DNA from: Maritalea mediterranea
GTDB taxonomy: Bacteria; Pseudomonadota; Alphaproteobacteria; Rhizobiales; Devosiaceae
DNA: 64,000 bases
Direction: 5' to 3'
NCBI RefSeq assembly: GCF_021568695.1
Contig: NZ_JAKGTI010000001.1
Span: 1,364,001-1,428,000, forward strand
Both the position numbers and the translations under genes were made by a program. Of the stretch, positions 62,510 to 64,000 are shown one piece after another. The number at the start of each line of letters is the position of its first letter. The stretch's first letter is position 1. The notes beneath the pieces are model-generated. The model was not told the origin of the DNA and ran no database searches. It saw only the letters and a program-made list of their open reading frames with translations.

Positions 62510-63562
62510 ATGAGCAACAAGCTCAAAGCAGCACTCCTGGGCGCATCAGGTTATACCGGAGCAGATTTATTGCGAATAGGTGTCCTCCATCCCCAGCTTG
62601 AATTCACTGCACTAACTGCGAACACCCACGCAGGAAAGCCCTTGGGCGCGGTGTTTCCCCATCTAGATGGGTTAGGCTTGCCGCAATTGCAACAGACTGA
62701 TGAATTGAATTGGCAAGATTTTGACGTTGTCTTTTGCGGATTGCCCCATGCCACCTCGCAAGAAATCATTGCGGAGATTGTGGAAAACCATGACCGGCCA
62801 CGCATTATCGACATGTCTGCTGACTATCGGTTGCGCGATCCCGATTCCTATCAAAAATGGTACGGCAACAAGCATGTTGCACCTCATTTGCAGGAAAAAG
62901 CGGCCTATGGGCTCTCCGAGCATTATCGTGAGCAGATCAAGGATGCGCGTATCATTGCCTGCCCCGGCTGTTACCCAACAGCAGCGCTGATGGCATTGAT
63001 TCCATTGGCCAAAGCGGCACTTGTTGACCCTGCCGATATCGTGATTGACGCGAAATCGGGCGTCAGCGGGGCCGGACGTGGCTTAAAACAAAACACACTG
63101 ATGGCCGAAGCCGGGGAAAGCCTGTCACCCTATGCAGTGGCATCGCATCGGCACAGTGCCGAGCTGGATCAGGAAATTAGCCTGGCCGCGGGCAAGGACG
63201 TGGCCGTGGGCTTCACCCCGCACCTCATTCCGATGAGTCGCGGCGAATTGGTGACCTGTCATCTAAGGCTTGCAGCGGGCAAGACGGCAGCCGATTTGCG
63301 CGCCGCACTGAAGGCGCAATATGATTCTGAGCCTTTCGTACAAGTGTTGGATGAAGGCAAAATCCCATCCACTAGCATGGTGCGGGGCTCAAACCTCTGC
63401 AAAATCAACGTGTTTGAGGACCGTATTCCGGGCCGCGCAATTGTGATTGCCACACTGGACAATCTGGTCAAAGGCAGTGCGGGGCAGGCGATCCAAAACT
63501 TCAATATCGCCTTTGGGCTAGAAGAAACCAATGGTCTACAACAAGTGGCCATGTTCCCCTAA
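62510..63562 (+). CDS. argC: N-acetyl-gamma-glutamyl-phosphate reductase
   Basis: ArgC reduces N-acetylglutamyl phosphate in arginine synthesis, using NADPH. The 350-residue protein has the dinucleotide loop LLGASGYTGADLLR, the catalytic cysteine in ACPGCYPTAALMAL and SGVSGAGRGLKQNTL. The ATG at 62510 fits the family start; the frame is open further upstream. In many relatives argC directly follows rpsI, whereas here four genes intervene. Confidence 0.95.
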   Translation: MSNKLKAALLGASGYTGADLLRIGVLHPQLEFTALTANTHAGKPLGAVFPHLDGLGLPQLQQTDELNWQDFDVVFCGLPHATSQEIIAEIVENHDRPRIIDMSADYRLRDPDSYQKWYGNKHVAPHLQEKAAYGLSEHYREQIKDARIIACPGCYPTAALMALIPLAKAALVDPADIVIDAKSGVSGAGRGLKQNTLMAEAGESLSPYAVASHRHSAELDQEISLAAGKDVAVGFTPHLIPMSRGELVTCHLRLAAGKTAADLRAALKAQYDSEPFVQVLDEGKIPSTSMVRGSNLCKINVFEDRIPGRAIVIATLDNLVKGSAGQAIQNFNIAFGLEETNGLQQVAMFP

Positions 63563-63582
63563 GGGGGGGCGGGAGAAAGAGT

Positions 63583-64000
63583 ATGCCGACGCTGGAGCCT
63601 TTCACCGATGATGCAGAGATACGCGAAGCCCTGTTTGATGGGCTTCGTCAGTTCAATGCACGCCAAAATCCCGATATGAAAACGGACAATTTTGGCTATG
63701 TCCAACGCGACGAGAACAACGCCATCATTGCGGGTATCTGGGCCCGCGCCCGCATGGGCGCTGTCGAGATTGACTCCCTGGGGGTGGCTGATGCGCACAG
63801 GGGAAAAGGCTTGGGGCAAACCCTTCTTCTGACCGCCTTGGAAGAGGCCAAAACACGCGGCGCCAAAATGGCCCATCTCGATACACTCGATTTTCAGGCC
63901 CGTCCTTTTTATGAGCGGTTCGGCTTTAAAGTGTTTGGCGAGATCACCTTTCCCAATGGCACCTCAAAATATTGGATGAAGCTGGATTTGACCGCTGACT
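63583..64000 (+). CDS. GNAT-family N-acetyltransferase (3' end outside window)
   Basis: 139 codons are visible from an ATG with GGGAG eight bases upstream. The acetyl-CoA loop (VADAHRGKGLGQTLL) and the C-terminal FYERFGFKVFG are typical of GNAT enzymes. The visible part is nearly a whole domain. The substrate is unknown. It starts 20 bp after argC and may be cotranscribed. Confidence 0.85.
   Translation, partial: MPTLEPFTDDAEIREALFDGLRQFNARQNPDMKTDNFGYVQRDENNAIIAGIWARARMGAVEIDSLGVADAHRGKGLGQTLLLTALEEAKTRGAKMAHLDTLDFQARPFYERFGFKVFGEITFPNGTSKYWMKLDLTAD

Noticed and set aside
1-64000. CRISPR arrays, rRNA genes and insertion sequences
   Set aside because: No regularly spaced repeats, no rRNA sequence and no transposase with terminal inverted repeats were noticed on either strand.

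Overview
The window looks like chromosome from an alphaproteobacterium of the order Hyphomicrobiales (Rhizobiales). The evidence is gene order and lineage-typical genes: rpoZ-rsh-pyrE-acpS-lepB-rnc-era-recO-parC, hemB-(small membrane protein)-ldtR-ldtP-(DUF6898-like)-glyA-nrdR, a bc1-complex chaperone next to a YceD protein, DUF2842 beside heme A synthase, a Bpt-type leucyltransferase, and a TTGACG/CTAAAT promoter before rplM. I cannot name the genus. Start codons are often TTG or GTG (rpoZ, acpS, merR-like, hsdM, hsdS).

Layout. Positions 1-31.7 kb are core chromosome: cell wall and lysine (slt fragment, dapA), trans-translation (smpB), DNA repair, the rpoZ-to-parC housekeeping operon, a minus-strand block (EEP hydrolase, bpt, SLC13 permease, RDD protein), heme (hemB), the LdtR/LdtP wall-remodelling pair, glyA-nrdR-nusB (without the rib genes often found between nrdR and nusB), bamE, plsX-fabH, ihfA-merR and a GFA protein.

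Positions 31,692-47,214 are a 15.5-kb genomic island in the 3' half of tRNA-Pro(GGG). A perfect 46-bp direct repeat of the tRNA 3' end bounds it. A P4-type tyrosine integrase sits next to the intact tRNA, with repeated TGGTAGC arm-type sites at its start and a single match near the far end. The part near the integrase holds small phage-like genes (a CI/XRE repressor, a Rha/antirepressor-like protein, two related tiny ORFs, one gene split by an amber codon). The left part is gene-poor and decayed. The middle holds a Type I restriction-modification locus in which consecutive genes overlap by 4 bp: hsdM, hsdS, a coiled-coil protein, an OGG-fold protein, a truncated hsdR 5' copy, a CBS-HEPN-like protein, then intact hsdR. 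The CBS-HEPN protein sits where anticodon nucleases such as PrrC sit in other Type I loci. It appears to have arrived as a cassette that left a second, about 80% identical copy of the hsdR 5' end. I regard this as the best candidate for an undescribed system here.

Positions 47.4-64 kb return to chromosome: an APH-fold kinase, an exopolysaccharide cluster (O-antigen ligase-like protein, sugar-phosphate transferase, GT4, Wza-like lipoprotein, Wzz with a degenerate tyrosine-kinase domain, polysaccharide deacetylase), ctaA, rplM-rpsI, a second Wzz-like protein, an ArsR-SdpI pair behind a palindromic operator, a GT1 glycosyltransferase, argC and a partial GNAT acetyltransferase. No rRNA, CRISPR array or insertion sequence was seen.
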